Positions 10,175-22,375 of a stretch of 64,000 nt of DNA are shown piece after piece. The translations under genes were made by a program, and so were the position numbers. The notes under the pieces are model-generated. The model did no database searches and had not been told where the DNA came from. It saw only the letters and a list, made by a program, of their open reading frames with translations. The stretch lies in contig NW_027445218.1 of the NCBI RefSeq assembly GCF_048569485.1, positions 1-64,000 on the forward strand. The letters run 5' to 3'. Within the stretch, counting starts at the first letter, position 1. Every line of letters starts with the position of its first letter. The DNA is from Anomaloglossus baeobatrachus (lineage: Eukaryota > Chordata > Amphibia > Anura > Aromobatidae).

Positions 10175-11165
10175 TTACAGGTGGGCAACCGCCGCCTGAA
10201 GGACTCGCCTACCTAGACTGGCGTCTGCCGAAGCATAGGTATGCACCTGATAGTGTTTCGTGAAAGTGTGCAGACTAGACCAGGTAGCTGCCTGACACAC
10301 CTGCTGAGCCGTAGCCCGATGCCGCAATGCCCAGGACGCACCCACGGCTCTGGTAGAATGGGCTTTCAGCCCCGAAGGAAGCGGAAGCCCAGAAGAACGG
10401 TAGGCTTCAAGAATCGGTTCCTTGATCCACCGAGCCAAGGTTGACTTGGAAGCCTGCGAACCCTTACGCTGGCCAGCGACAAGGACAAAGAGCGTCTCTG
10501 AACGGCGCAGGGGCGCCGTGCGAGACACGTAGAACCGTAGTGCTCTCACTAGATCTAATGAGTGCAAATCCTTTTCACATTGGTGAATTGGATTAGGGCA
10601 AAATGAAGGTAAGGAGATATCCTGATTGAGATGAAAAGGAGATACCACCTTAGGTAGAAATTCCGGAACAGGACGCAGAACCACCTTATCCTGGTGAAAA
10701 ACCAGGAAGGGGGCCTTGCATGACAAAGCTGCCAGCTCCGACACTCTACGGAGTGATGTAACTGCCACTAGAAATGCCACCTTCTGCGAAAGACGTGATA
10801 AAGAGACATCCCGCAGCGGCTCGAAAGGTGGTTTCTGAAGAGCCGATAGCACCCTGTTAAGATCCCAGGGTTCCAGCGGACGCTTGTAAGGTGGGACTAT
10901 GTGGCAAACTCCCTGCAGGAACGTGCGGACCTGCGGAAGCCTGGCCAGACGCTTTTGAAAAAATACGGATAGCGCCGATACTTGTCCCTTGAGAGAACCG
11001 AGTGACAAACCCTTGTCCATTCCGGATTGAAGGAATGAAAGAAAAGTGGGTAAGGCAAAAGGCCAGGGAGTAAAACCGTTATCAGCGCACCAGGATAAGA
11101 AGATCCTCCAAGACCTGTAATAGATCTTGGCGGACGTTGGCTTCCTGGCCTGTCTCATGGTGGCA
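10175..11165 (-). CDS. DIRS A2 tyrosine recombinase
   Basis: YR frame of about 330 residues ending ...VLQAAVAHL. It has the recombinase signature: R in SLRRVSELAAL, the HxxR box in KAHSTRAVGASW, and the tyrosine region at TFTKHYQVHTYAS. YR joins the circular DNA intermediate to the target without duplicating it. The exact start is unclear, because the frame stays open upstream across the RT region. Confidence 0.85.
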
Positions 11166-11193
11166 ATGACATCTTGAGATAACCCTGAAGACG

Positions 11194-13319
11194 CTAGGAG
11201 CCAGGACTCAATGGCCACACAGTCAGGTTGAGGGCCGCAGAATTCAGATGGAAAAACGGCCCTTGTGACAGCAAGTCTGGGCGGTCTGGAAGCGCCCACG
11301 GTTGACCCACCGTGAGATGCCACAGATCCGGGTACCACGACCGCCTCGGCCAATCTGGGGCGACGAGGATGGCGCGACGGCAGTCGGACCTGATCTTGCG
11401 CAACACTCTGGGCAGCATCGCCAGAGGAGGAAATACATAAGGTAGTCGAAACTGCGACCAATCCTGAACTAATGCGTCCGCCGCCAGAGCTCTGTGATCT
11501 TGAGACCGGGCCATGAATGCCGGAACTTTGTAGTTGTGCCGTGACGCCATAAGATCGACGTCCGGCGTTCCCCAGCGGCGACAGATCTCTCGAAACACGT
11601 CTGGGTGAAGAGACCATTCCCCCGCGTCCATGCCCTGACGACTGAGAAAATCTGCTTCCCAGTTTTCTACGCCCGGGATGTGAACTGCGGAGATGGTGGA
11701 GGCTGTGGCTTCCACCCACTGCAGAATCCGTCGGACTTCCTGGAAGGCTTGACGACTGCGAGTGCCGCCTTGGTGGTTGATGTATGCGACGGCAGTGGCG
11801 TTGTCCGACTGGATACGGATCTGCCTGCCCTCCAGCCACCGATGAAAGGCCAATAGGGCTAGATACACTGCCCTTATCTCCAGAATATTGATCTGAAGGG
11901 ATGACTCTACCGGAGTCCAGGTTCCCTGAGCCCTGTGGTGGAGAAAAACCGCTCCCCACCCTGACAGGCTCGCGTCCGTGGTGACCACAGCCCCAGGTTG
12001 GGGGTAGGAAGGATTTTCCTTGCGATAGAGAATTGGGAAGGAGCCACCACTGAAGAGACGTCTTGGTTGCAAGGGAAAGCGAGACGCTCTTGTCGAGGGA
12101 AGTCGACCTCCTGTCCCATTTGCGGAGAATGTCCCACTGGAGTGGGCGCAGATGGAATTGCGCGAAGGGCACTGCCTCCATCACTGCCACCATCTTCCCC
12201 AGGAAGTGCATGAGGCGCCTTAAGGGGTGTGACTGACCCCGAAGAAGTGATTTCACCCCTGCCTGCAGAGAAAGCTGTTTGTCCAGCGGTAGTTTGACTA
12301 CCGCTGACTGTGTATGAAACTCCATCCCGAGGTAAGTCAGTGATTGGGTCGGTGTCAACTTGGATTTCGGGAAGTTGATGATCCACCCGAACTGCTGGAG
12401 AGTCGCCAGAGCGACGGTAAGGCTGTGTTGACACGCCACCTGAGAAGGTGCCCTGACTAGGAGATCGTCTAAGTAGGGAATCACCGAGTGGCCCTGAGAG
12501 TGTAGGATCGCCACAACGGATGCCATGACCTTGGTGAACACCCGTGGGGCTGTCGCTAGGCCGAAAGGCAATGCCACGAACTGAAGGTGTTCGTCCCCGA
12601 TGGCGAAACGCAAGAAACGATGTTCGGGTACGATCGGCACATGGAGATAAGCATCCTTGATGTCGATCGATGCTAGGAAGTCTCCTTGTGACATCGATGC
12701 GATGACCGAGCAGAGAGATTCCATCCGAAACCGTCTGGTGCTCACATGTCTGTTGAGTAGCTTGGGGTCCAGAACGGGACGGAATGAACCGTCCTTCTTT
12801 GGCACCACGAACAAGTTGGAGTAAAAGTCGCGACCATGTTCCTGAGGGGGAACAGGGATCACAACTCCTTCTGTCTTCAGAGCGTCCACCGCCTGAAAAA
12901 GTGCGTCGGCCCGATCGGGGGGCGGAGAGGTTCTGAAGAAACGAGTCGGAGGACGAGAGCTGAACTCTATCCTGTAACCGTGAGACAGAATGTCTCTCAC
13001 CCATCGGTCTTGAACATGTGGCCACCAGCCTGCCACCGACCGAGGATGCGGTTCGGGGATGCCGAGAGTCATGAAGAGGCCGCCTTGGAGGCATTGCCTC
13101 CGGCGGCTTTTTGGGGGCGAGACTTAGCCCGCCACGCATAGGAGTTCCTCTGGCCTTTCTCCGGCCTGCTGGACGAAGAGGATTGGGGCTTGGCGGAGGT
13201 ACGACAGGACCGAAACCTCGATTGTATTTTCCGTTGCTGAGGTCTCTTAGGTTTGGACTGGGGTAAGGAGGAGTCCTTTCCCTTGGATTCCTTAATAATC
13301 TCATCCAATCGTTCGCCAA
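11194..13319 (-). pseudogene. DIRS A2 reverse transcriptase-RNase H region
   Basis: RT motifs (DIKDAYLHVP, LPFGLATAPRVF, YLDDLL) and RNase H motifs (TTDASLSGWGAVF, QSDNATAVAYINHQGG, HIPGVENWEADFLSR) are all present, but the region is not a single open frame. Same layout as the open frames of A1 and A4. Regarded as a lightly broken fossil. Confidence 0.88.
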
Positions 13320-14605
13320 ACAATCGGTCGCCAGAAAACGGCAAACCGGTTAAGAATCTCTTGGAAGCCGAGTCTGCCTTCCATTCGCGCAGCCACATGG
13401 CCCTGCGGACTGCCACAGAATTAGCGGATGCCACCGCTGTACGGCTCGCAGAGTCTAGGACTGCGTTCATGGCGTAGGAAGAAAAAGCTGACGCCTGAGA
13501 AGTCAAAGACGCAACCTGCGGAGCAGAATTACGTGTGACCGCATTAATCTCAGCCAGACAAGCTGAGATAGCTTGGAGTGCCCACACGGCTGCAAAAGCC
13601 GGGGCAAAAGACGCACCCGTGGCTTCATAGATGGATTTCACCAGGAGCTCTATCTGCCTGTCAGTGGCATCTTTTAGCGATGAGCCATCTGCCACCGATA
13701 CCACAGATCTAGCCGCCAATCTAGAGACTGGAGGATCCACCTTGGGACATTGAGCCCAACCCTTAACTACGTCAGAGGGGAAGGGGTAACGTGTGTCAGT
13801 AAGGCGCTTAGTAAAGCGCTTGTCCGGAACCGCTCTGGGCTTCTGGACAGCATCTCTGAAGTTAGAGTGACCGAGAAACGCACTCCGTGTACGTTTAGGG
13901 AACCGAAACTGGTGTTTCTCCTGCTGAGAAGTCGACTCCTCAACAGGTGGAGGTGGGGGAGATAGATCTAACACCTGGTTGACGGACGAGATAAGGTCAT
14001 TTACTAAGGCGTCCCCTTCAGGTGTATCAAGATTGAGAGCAACATCAGGGTCAGAGCCCTGAGCTGCGACATCCGCCTCGTCCTCCAGAGAGTCCTCAAG
14101 CTGGGACCCCGAGCAGCGTGAAGAAGTCGGGGAAGATTCCCAGCGAGCCCGCTTAGCCGGTCTGGGACTGTGGTCCGGGCAGGGGTCCTCCGCGTGAGAC
14201 CTAGGGCCCCCCCTGGGAGCGCGCTGTGGCGCGGGCCGAGAGGGTCCTGGAGGCGACGATCCAACAGGGCCCGGGGCCTGTGTAAGGACCGGTCTGGACT
14301 GCAAAGCTTCTAGCAGCTTGGCAGACCATTTGTCCATAGACTGAGCCATGGATTGTGAAAGAGACTCAGAGTTTCTCAGCAAAAACGGCAAACTCTGTCC
14401 CTGCCGCCTGGACAGGGGGAACAGGGGGGTCTACCTGAGCCGAGGGGCCCACTAGTGACCGAGGCTCCGGCTGAGCAAGCAAAACAGGGGTCGAGCATTG
14501 CTCACAGTGAGGGTAGGTGGAACCCGCAGGTAACATAGCCCCACAAGAGGTACAGGCCGCAAAAAAACCCTGTGCCTTAGCACCCTTGCTCCTTGTGGAC
14601 GACAT
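13069..14605 (-). pseudogene. DIRS A2 gag-like region
   Basis: Begins MSSTRSKGAKAQ at 14605, with CTSC...CEQC cysteine pairs. A Pro/Ser/Asp-rich middle and a basic C-terminal part (440 open codons at 13069-14391) follow and overlap the RT region. Counterpart of the A4 gag frame; lightly broken. Confidence 0.75.
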
Positions 14606-14674
14606 GCTGTTGTCTCCTAGGAGAGTGATCACTGAGGGTATATGGGAAAGGGTAAATAGCCCGACCGAACAGAA

Positions 14675-14675
<1 letters not shown>

Positions 14676-14729
<54 letters not shown>
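14676..14729. repeat. (TA)n microsatellite, about 54 bp
   Basis: Uninterrupted TA dinucleotide run in the leader of A2, at the place where A1 has only a short TA-rich stretch. A local slippage expansion after or during spread of the element. Confidence 0.95.
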
Positions 14730-14732
<3 letters not shown>

Positions 14733-15019
14733 GTAGCTATTCCGGCACCCTAAGGGGACCAGCACCGGATGACCGGTGTGGCTTACCGACCGCTAAAAAG
14801 CTGAGTGTGTCCTCCACATTCCCTGCCTTAGGCCTCCCAGAGTTGCAGAGCTCTTTCCTTGTAATCCTCCACCGGCAGAATGCCAAAAAAATGGCTGCTG
14901 GAGCTCTCTGGGGAGGAGGGAGCCGTGGGCGGCGCTAGAAAAAGTGCGGGAATCTGGGGTCCCCACAGTGATCAGTGAGGGGGGAGGAAACATGCAGGAT
15001 GCTCCAGCCCCTCCCCTCC

Positions 15020-15020
<1 letters not shown>

Positions 15021-15070
<50 letters not shown>

Positions 15071-15094
15071 ACCCCCCCCCCCCCCCCCCCCCCC

Positions 15095-15148
<54 letters not shown>
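15021..15148. repeat. Poly(C) tract of about 128 bases
   Basis: C homopolymer broken only by A at 15071 and 15095, in the leader of A2; poly(G) on the element's sense strand. Other A copies have only a CCCCTCCCC-like stretch here, so it arose locally. It could form a quadruplex or i-motif. A tract this long is also prone to sequencing and assembly error. Confidence 0.9.
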
Positions 15149-15151
<3 letters not shown>

Positions 15152-15694
15152 CCGTCAGGTCGGCAGTCCCGCCCTTACCCCTGACAGGCAGGCCCGGGGG
15201 CGGGAGTTTTGCTACTAGGCCGCAATGAAGCCGGGGACTAAATTTAAGACCGCGGCCGGCAAGCAGGCGCGGTCGGCGCGGAAGTCCGCCGGTCTTCACC
15301 AATCAGCAGCTGCTGCAGCGTCCGGGAAGAAGGCGCTCCATGCACAGCCCCCATGGGGACACAGAGTACCTTAGCGATGCAGGGACCGGTCCCTGAGGAT
15401 GAATAGACTCCTGTCCGGCAGATTCCCACAGGGGCTGCGGAGGGAGCCCGGTCCCAGTAAATGGATGACCGGTCAGGATCCCACTTCTCCCAGAGCCGCA
15501 AAGGGATGGTGAAGGAAAACGGCATGAGGCTCCGGCCTTTGTACCCGCAATGGGTACCTCAACCTTAACAGCACCGCCGACGTAGTGGGGTGAGAAGGGA
15601 ACATGCCGGGGGCCCCGTGGGGGCCCACTTTTCTTCCAACCGATATAACTAATATGAGAATGCATGAGTGGATGTGTGCCTCCTTCCACACAAA

Positions 15695-15843
15695 GCATAA
15701 AAACTGAGGAGCCCGTGATGCACGGGAGGGTGTATAGGCAGAGGGGAGGGGTTACACTTTTTAAAGTGTAATACTTTGTGTGGCCTCCGGAGGCAGAAGC
15801 TATACACCCAATTGTCTTGGTCTCCCAATGGAGCGACAAAGAA
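15695..15843 (-). repeat. A2 right inverted terminal repeat
   Basis: Inverse complement of the A2 left end over about 130 bases, with element-specific shared variants (for example the GTGATGCACGGG stretch matches CCCGTGCATCAC on the left). Tip: GGAGCGACAAAGAA. Confidence 0.85.
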
Positions 15844-16263
15844 GAAGGGAATTTTGTTACTTACCGTAAATTCCTTTTCTTCTAGCTCCTATTGGGAGAC
15901 CCAGACGATTGGGTGTATAGTACTGCCTCCGGAGGCCACACAAAGCATTACACTAAAAAGTGTAAGGCCCCTCCCCTTCTGGCTATACACCCCCAGTGGG
16001 ATCACTGGCTCACCAGTTTTAGTGCAAAAGCAAGAAGGAGGAAAGCCAATAACTGGTTTAAACAAATTCACTCCGAAGTAACATCGGAGAACTGAAAACC
16101 ATTCAACATGAACAACATGTGTACCCGAAAAACAACCAAAAATCCCGAAGGACAACAGGGCGGGTGCTGGGTCTCCCAATAGGAGCTAGAAGAAAAGGAA
16201 TTTACGGTAAGTAACAAAATTCCCTTCTTCTTCGGCGCTCCATTGGGAGACCCAGACGATTGG
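15844..16263 (-). repeat. A3 left inverted terminal repeat and ICR
   Basis: Left tip GAAGGGAATTTTG; ICR at about 16169-16263 with the right-tip complement TTCTTCGGCGCTCC, which matches A3's own right end (GCGCCGAAGAA) rather than A2's. The motif beginning GGGACGTCC follows at 16262. Confidence 0.83.
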
Positions 16264-16488
16264 GACGTCCAAAAGCTGTCCCTGGGTGGGTAAAGAAATA
16301 CCTCATGTTAGAGCTGTAAAACAGCCCCTTCCCTACAAGGAGGCAACCGCCGCCTGCAGGACTCTTCTACCTAAGCTGGCATCCGCCTAAGCGTAGGTAT
16401 GCACCTGACAATGCTTGGTGAAAGTGTGCAGACTCGACCAGGTAGCTGCCTGGCACACCTGCTGAGCCGTAGCCTGGTGCCGTAATGC

Positions 16489-17229
16489 CTAGGGCGCACC
16501 CACGGCTCTGGCAAAATGGGCTTTCAGCCCTGATGGAACCGGAAGCCCAGCAGAACAGTAGGCTTCAAGAATTGGTTCCTTGATCCATCGAGCCAGGGTG
16601 GATTTGGAAGCCTGCGACTCTTTACGCTGATTAGCGACAAGCACAGAGAGTGCATCCGAGCGGCGCAGAGGCGCCGTGCGGGAAATGTAGATTCTGAGTG
16701 CTCTCACCAGATCCAACAAATGCAAATCCATTTCATATCGATGAAATGGATGAGGCAAAAGGAAGGTAAGGAGATATCCTGATTGAGATGAAAGGGGGAT
16801 ACCACCTTAGGGAGAACTCCGGAATCGGGCGCAGCACTGCCTTGCCTTGGCGAAACACCAGGAAGGAAGCTTTTGGATGACAGCGCTGCTAGCTCGGACA
16901 CTCTCCTAAGAGACGTGACCGCTACCAGAAAGGCCTCTTTCTGGGAAAGTCGAGAGAGTGAAACATCTCTCAGAGGCTTGAAGGGCGGCTTCTGGAGAGC
17001 AATTAGTACCCTGTTCAGATCCCATGGGTCCAACGGCCGTTTGTACAGAGGGACAATGTGACAAACCTCCTGCAGGAACGTGTGTACCTGAGGAAGTGGT
17101 GCTAGGCGCTTCTGAAGAATACAGATAGCGCTGAGACTTGTCCTTTGAGGGAGCCGAGTGACAACCTTTTTCCAAACCAGATTGCAGGAAGGAAGGAAAA
17201 GTAGGGAATGCAAATGGGCAGGGAGACAC
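16489..17229 (-). pseudogene. DIRS A3 tyrosine recombinase remnant
   Basis: YR similarity in several frames: TSLRRVSELAAL, STLARWIKEPILEAY and GLKAHFARAVGA are recognisable. Many breaks; not functional. Confidence 0.75.
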
Positions 17230-17491
17230 TCCCTGAGCAGAGCATTAAGAGAAGAATATCCTCCACATCCTGTGGTAGATCTTGGCAGACGTCGGTTTTC
17301 TAGTCTGTCTCATGGTGGCAATGACGTCCTGAGATAATCCTGAAGACGCTAGGATTCAGGACTCAAAAGGCCATACCGTCAGGTTCAGGGCCGTAGAATT
17401 CAGATGGAAAAAACGGCCCTTGGGACAGTAAGTCTAGCCGGGCTGGTAGTGCCCACGGTTGGCAGACCGTGAGATGCCACAGATCCGGGGA

Positions 17492-18927
17492 CTACGACCT
17501 CCTCGGCCAGTCTGTGGCGATGAGGATGGCGCGGCGGCAAACGGACCTGATGTTGCGTAGCCCTCTGGGCAGCAGTGTCAGAGGGGGAAACACATAGGTA
17601 GCTGGAACTGCGACCAAACCTGAACTAAGGCGTCTGCCGCCAGAGCTCTTTGATCGTGATACCGCGCCATGAAAATCGGAACCTTGTTGTTGTGCCGAGA
17701 CGCTATTAGGTCGACGTTCAGCATCCCCCAGCGTTGACAGATTTCCTGAAAACCGTCCGGGTGAAGATACCCTTCCCCTGCGTCCATACCCTGGCAACTG
17801 AGGAAGTCTGCTTCCCAGTTTTCTGCGCCCGGGATGTGAACTGCGGATATGGTGGATGCTCTGTCTTCCACCCCCATCAGACTCCGCCGGACTTCCTGTG
17901 AGGCTTGCCGACTGCGTGTTCCGCCTTGGTGGTAGATGTATGCCACCGCTGTGGAGTTGTCCGACTGAATTCGGATGTGTGTGCTTTCCAGCCACGGCTG
18001 GAAGGCTTGCAGGGCAAGATACACTGCCCAGATTTCCAGCACATTGATTTGAAGGATGGACTCCTCTGAAGAGAGTCCTTGACCGTCTGAGAAGGGGGAC
18101 GTTCCTTCTAGGGACGTCGACTTCCCATCCCATTGGCAAAGAATGCCACATTGGAGTGGACGCAGATGAAACTGCGCGAAAGAGACTGCCTCTGCATGAG
18201 TCGTGTTAAGGGGTGTGACTGGCCATGAAGGAGAGACTGCACCCCCGTCTGTAGTGAACGTGTCCAGCGGAAGCTTCACTATCTCTGAGGGAGCGTGACA
18301 CTCCATGCCCAGATATGTCAGCGATTGGGTCGGTGTCAGATTTAACCTTGAGAAGATGATGATCCACCCGAAACTCTGGAGAGTCTCCAGCGCTACGCTC
18401 AGGCTGTGTTGGCATGCCTCTTGAGAGGGTGCCTTGACCAGTCGACCGTCCAAGGAAGGATCACCGAGTGACCCTGAGAGTGCAGGACTGCTCCCACTGC
18501 TGCCCTGAACTTGGTGAAAACCCGTAGGGCTGTCGCCAGACCGAAGGGCAGGGTTACGAACTGAAGATGCTCGTCTTCAATAACGAAACGTAGCAAACGT
18601 TGGTGCTCTGGAGCAATCGGCACGTGGAGATAAGCATCCTGTGTCTATTGATGCTAGGAAATCTCCTTGAGACATTGAGGCAATGACGGAGCGGAGGGAT
18701 GCCATCCGGAACCGCCTGGCCTTCACGTGCTTGTTGAGCAGTTTTAGGTCCCCCACAATCAGATTGGAGGAAAAACCGTGTCTTGTTCCTGAAGAGGAAC
18801 AGGAATTACCACTCCTTCTGCCTGCAGAAGAGCATCGGCTCGGTGGGTAGGTGGGGAAGTTCTGAAGAATCGAGCCGGAGGCCGAGAACAGAACTCTATC
18901 CTGTACACGTGAGACAATGTCTCTCAC
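17492..18927 (-). pseudogene. DIRS A3 RT-RNase H remnant
   Basis: Pieces of RT (TLPFGLATALRVFTKF) and RNase H (QSDNSTAVAYIYHQGG, HIPGAENWEADFLS) in scattered frames. Many breaks; shorter than in A4. Confidence 0.75.
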
Positions 18928-19419
18928 CCACCGGTCTGTGACCTGTGGCAGCTAAATGTCGCCAAGGCGAGAGAGTCTGCCACCAACCGCGGATGCGGAG
19001 AGAGAGAGCTTAAAGTCATGAGGAGACCGCCTTGGAAGCGGTTCCTCTGGCTGCCTTCCTTGGGCGTGATTGAGCCCGCCTGGAATCTGAGCCCCTCTGA
19101 GCCTTTTGAGCCCTTTTGGACTAGGACAATTTGGACCTGCCAGAGCCTGGGAAGGACCGAAACCTCGACTGTCTCTCTCGGACAGCATTAATAGGGTAAG
19201 TCGCAATGCAGACATTGCGAGGATAAGGACGCTACCTGCGGCACAGATGTACCTGTGCTCAAGACCAGCTGCGCAAGACCAGCTGACATAGCTTAGAGTG
19301 CCCATACGGCTGCGAATGCCGGAGCAACCGACACGCCGATAGCTTCATAGACAGATTTCAACCAGAGGTCCATCTGTCTGTCAATGGCATCTTTAAGTGA
19401 AGTCCCATCTCCACTGCAA

Positions 19420-20100
19420 CTATGGATCTAGCCGCAAGCCTGGAGATTGGGGGATCCACCTTTGGACCCTGGGTCCAGCGCCTGACCACGTCAGGGGGAA
19501 AGGGATAACATGTATCCTTAATACATTTGGAGAAACGCTTATCTGGTAAGCGTGGTGATTCTGCACTGCTTCTCTGAAGTCAGCGTGGCCAGAAAAGTAC
19601 TCAATGTACGCTTGAGATACTGAAATGGGATTTCTCCTGCTGGGAAGCTGACTCCTCCACTGAAGGAGCTGGGGGAGAGATATCCAACATGCCATTGCTG
19701 GACGCTATAAGATCAGTCACCATGGCGTCACCATCCGGTGTATCCGGATTGAGAGCGGTGTCAGGATCAAAGTCCTGATCAGCTACGTCTGCCTCATCAT
19801 ACAGAGAGTCCTCTTCTGTGACCCTGACTAGTGATGAGGCCGAGTGCCGCTCCCAGCGAGCTCGCTTAGGCTGTCTGGGACTGTCGTCCGTGTCAGAGCC
19901 TTCACCCTGGAATGCCTGGGACCCCCCCGGAGCACTGATTTTGTTCCAAATGAGGGTGGCCAGGGAGCAATGATCAAGATTGCCCATGGCTTGTCTGGAC
20001 TGCAAGTCACTATCCCATGACAATCTATCAGCCGAAACTGCAACACCGTCCCTGTCCATGGACAGGGTTCACAGGTGGTTCCTTTGGCCACCTCTAGTAG
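19420..20100 (-). pseudogene. DIRS A3 gag-like remnant
   Basis: Fragments similar to the middle of the A4 gag frame (DSDDSPRQPKRARWE-like and HADFREAVQ-like segments). Heavily broken. Confidence 0.6.
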
Positions 20101-20198
20101 AGACCCCGGCTGACCAAGTGCTACAGGGGAGCATTGCACACAACGGGGGTCAGTGGAACCTGCCGGTGGAACAGTATCATATGCAGTAAAAGCAGCAT

Positions 20199-20780
20199 AG
20201 AAAGCCTGTGTTGCTTTTTTGCTGCTGTAGTCTAGCCATCTAGGAGCATATAGCCGAGAATAGCGACCGCACAGTGCAATGTATAGCATACAAGCATAAA
20301 GTACAAATGAGCACTTCAGCACATGCAATATGAGCAGCTTAGAAAGCCTGTGCCTTGGCACCCTTGCTTTTTTGCTGCTGTAGACTAGCCATCTAGGAGA
20401 ATATCGCCAAGAATAGCGACCGTACAGTGCAATGTATAGCATACAAGCATAAGTACAAATGAACACTTCAGCACATGCAATACAAGCAGCCTAGAAAAAC
20501 TGTGCCTTAGCACCTTTGCTTTTTTGCTGCTGTAGTCTAGCCATTCTAGGAGAATATAGCCAAGAATAGCGACCGTACAGTGCAATGTATAGCATACAAG
20601 CATAAGTACAAATGAACACTTCAGCACAAGCAGCATAGAAAGCCTGTGCTTTAGCACCCTTGCTTTTTTGCTGCTGTTGTCTCGCCATCTAAGAGGGCAT
20701 ATAGCCAAAAATAGCGACCTACAAGTGCAGTGTAAGCATAAAATACAAATGGACACAACGGTATTTAGTGGGGTCAGCAC
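20199..20780. repeat. Tandem array, 4 units of about 145 bp
   Basis: Units start at about 20199, 20340, 20492 and 20637 with AGAAAGCCTGTG-like sequence and contain GCTTTTTTGCTGCTGT and AGCGACCGTACAGTGC. Each carries the gag start region and adjoining leader of A3. A local tandem duplication, not seen in the other copies. Confidence 0.85.
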
Positions 20781-21689
20781 TTCAGGTGCTGCTTACCGCC
20801 CGCCTATAGGCGGGTGTGTGGTCGCCAGAGTCCTGTGACTGGCTGCCAGCTCGGACTGCAGGAATGGCTGCCGGCGTCCTTCTCCAGCTCGTGTGACGAG
20901 GGGCGGGCCGTGGGCGTGCCCCAGGCAAGAGCGGGAAACCGGCGTCCCACTGTGTCCAGTGAAGGGGGCTGGAGAATGCAAAGCAGACTCCAGCCCTCGG
21001 CGCTGACTTTCTGTACAGCGTCCCGCCTCTCCCCTGACTGGCAGGGCTGGGGGCGGGAACGAAACGAAAACTAGGCCGCAAAGCCGGGGACTCGAGTAAT
21101 AAGCGCGGCCGTCCTATGTGCACGGCCAGCGCGGAGTCCCCGGCGCACCACAAGTCCCAGCCGCGCCACAGTGTAAAAACACCTAGCAGCGGCCCGGCGC
21201 GGCAGTTCCCAATACATAAATTCACACAGCAAAGCTGCCGTGAATAATAGCACGAGCGCTCCGCGCTGTTGTCCCCGGCGCACTAGCACTCCCAGCAATG
21301 CTGGTGTGTGTGTGCGCGATGTGTACGGGGACACAGAGTACCTTAATGTAGCAGGGCCCTGTCCCTGACGATACTCAGCTCCATATCCAGCAGGTTCTCT
21401 GGGTCTGTGGATGGAGCCCGGTCTCAGTGCCTGGAGACCTGTAAGATCCCACTTCACCCAGAGCCCTGAGGGGGGATGGGGAAGGAAAACAGCATGTGGG
21501 CTCCAGCCTCCGTACCCGCAATGGGTACCTCAACCTTAACAAACACCCGACAAAAGTGGGGTGAGAAGGGAGCATGCTGGGGGCCCCATATGGGCCCACT
21601 TTTCTTCCATCCGACATAGTCAGCAGCTGCTGCTGACTAAAAACAGTGGAGCTATGCGTGGATGTCTGACCTCCTTCGCACAAAGCAGA

Positions 21690-21832
21690 AAACTGGTGAG
21701 CCAGTGATCCCACTGGGGGTGTATAGCCAGAAGGGGAGGGGCCTTACACTTTTTAGTGTAATGCTTTGTGTGGCCTCCGGAGGCAGTACTATACACCCAA
21801 TCGTCTGGGTCTCCCAATGGAGCGCCGAAGAA
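21690..21832 (-). repeat. A3 right inverted terminal repeat
   Basis: Family-A terminal repeat with tip CAATGGAGCGCCGAAGAA, nearly identical to that of A1. Between it and the gag-like remnant lies a GC-rich leader like that of the other A copies. Confidence 0.82.
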
Positions 21833-22375
21833 AATGCAGATTTTTTTTATAAAATGCTTCTGTGCGTATTCAGAAAAATGAAGGTTTCTATTTTTCTGAA
21901 CTGTAAAAAGCCATTAAAATGTAATAAAAAATAAAAATACGTGGGAGGGACCTGCCCATGCTCAGCCAGTACATTAGGAGGTCACTTGTGCGGAACACTG
22001 TGGGTAAATTGAACATGGGCAGCGAAAATCTAAAGATGTGACAATGACCAGACAGGTGACAGTAAGGAGAGGTGAGTATAATGATTTTTTTATTTTGTAC
22101 ATATTATGTATTATACGCTGATGTTGGGGAAGACTCTGGAGCATAATAAGGGACATTAAATTAACAGAGAATAAACTTCCCCCATGAATTTCCTTGGGAA
22201 AATAAAAATCAAGAAAACAGGTTAATTTGAATTTTGCTCAATCCGCTCATAATGTTAATGCATAAATTAAAGTTCCAAGAGTAATGAGACCATTAATGAT
22301 AGTACAATTTCCTCTTTCCTGAAATGAATAAAGGTTATGGAAACTGTTATAGAGTGACCACTGTTTCAATATTTA
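21833..22375. other. Intronic sequence, no recognised feature
   Basis: AT-rich fastkd1 intron between A3 and the palindromic repeat. No gene, known repeat family or strong structure was recognised. Confidence 0.5.

Larger units (their letters stand above)
9670..15843 (-). mobile_element. DIRS-type retrotransposon A2 (family A)
   Basis: Full-length in outline, 6.2 kb. Left terminus and ICR at 9670-10104, YR, RT-RH and gag-like regions, leader, and right terminus ending GCGACAAAGAA at 15843. The host flank on the left is ...TTTGCAAA. The right end abuts the left end of A3 with nothing between. It has about one or two breaks. The leader carries two large simple-repeat expansions, (TA)n and poly(C). 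The reading direction matches fastkd1, in whose intron it sits. Confidence 0.92.
15844..21832 (-). mobile_element. DIRS-type retrotransposon A3 (family A), heavily decayed
   Basis: Lies in tandem with A2, in the same orientation, sharing the junction GACAAAGAA/GAAGGG. Left terminus and ICR at 15844-16263; right tip GCGCCGAAGAA at 21832, followed by host AATGCAG. The YR, RT-RH and gag-like regions are recognisable but carry many breaks, so it is older than A2. A 4-copy tandem array sits around the gag start. Confidence 0.9.

Noticed and set aside
10175-13072. A 965-codon frame as a single host recombinase or fusion gene
   Set aside because: It is the overlap of RT and YR frames of DIRS element A2, bounded by that element's termini, not a host gene.
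14676-14729. Poly-tyrosine/isoleucine frames
   Set aside because: Translation of a (TA)n microsatellite.
14944-15228. Proline-rich and glycine-rich frames over 14793-15302
   Set aside because: They are translations of the poly(C)/poly(G) tract in a DIRS leader, not proteins.
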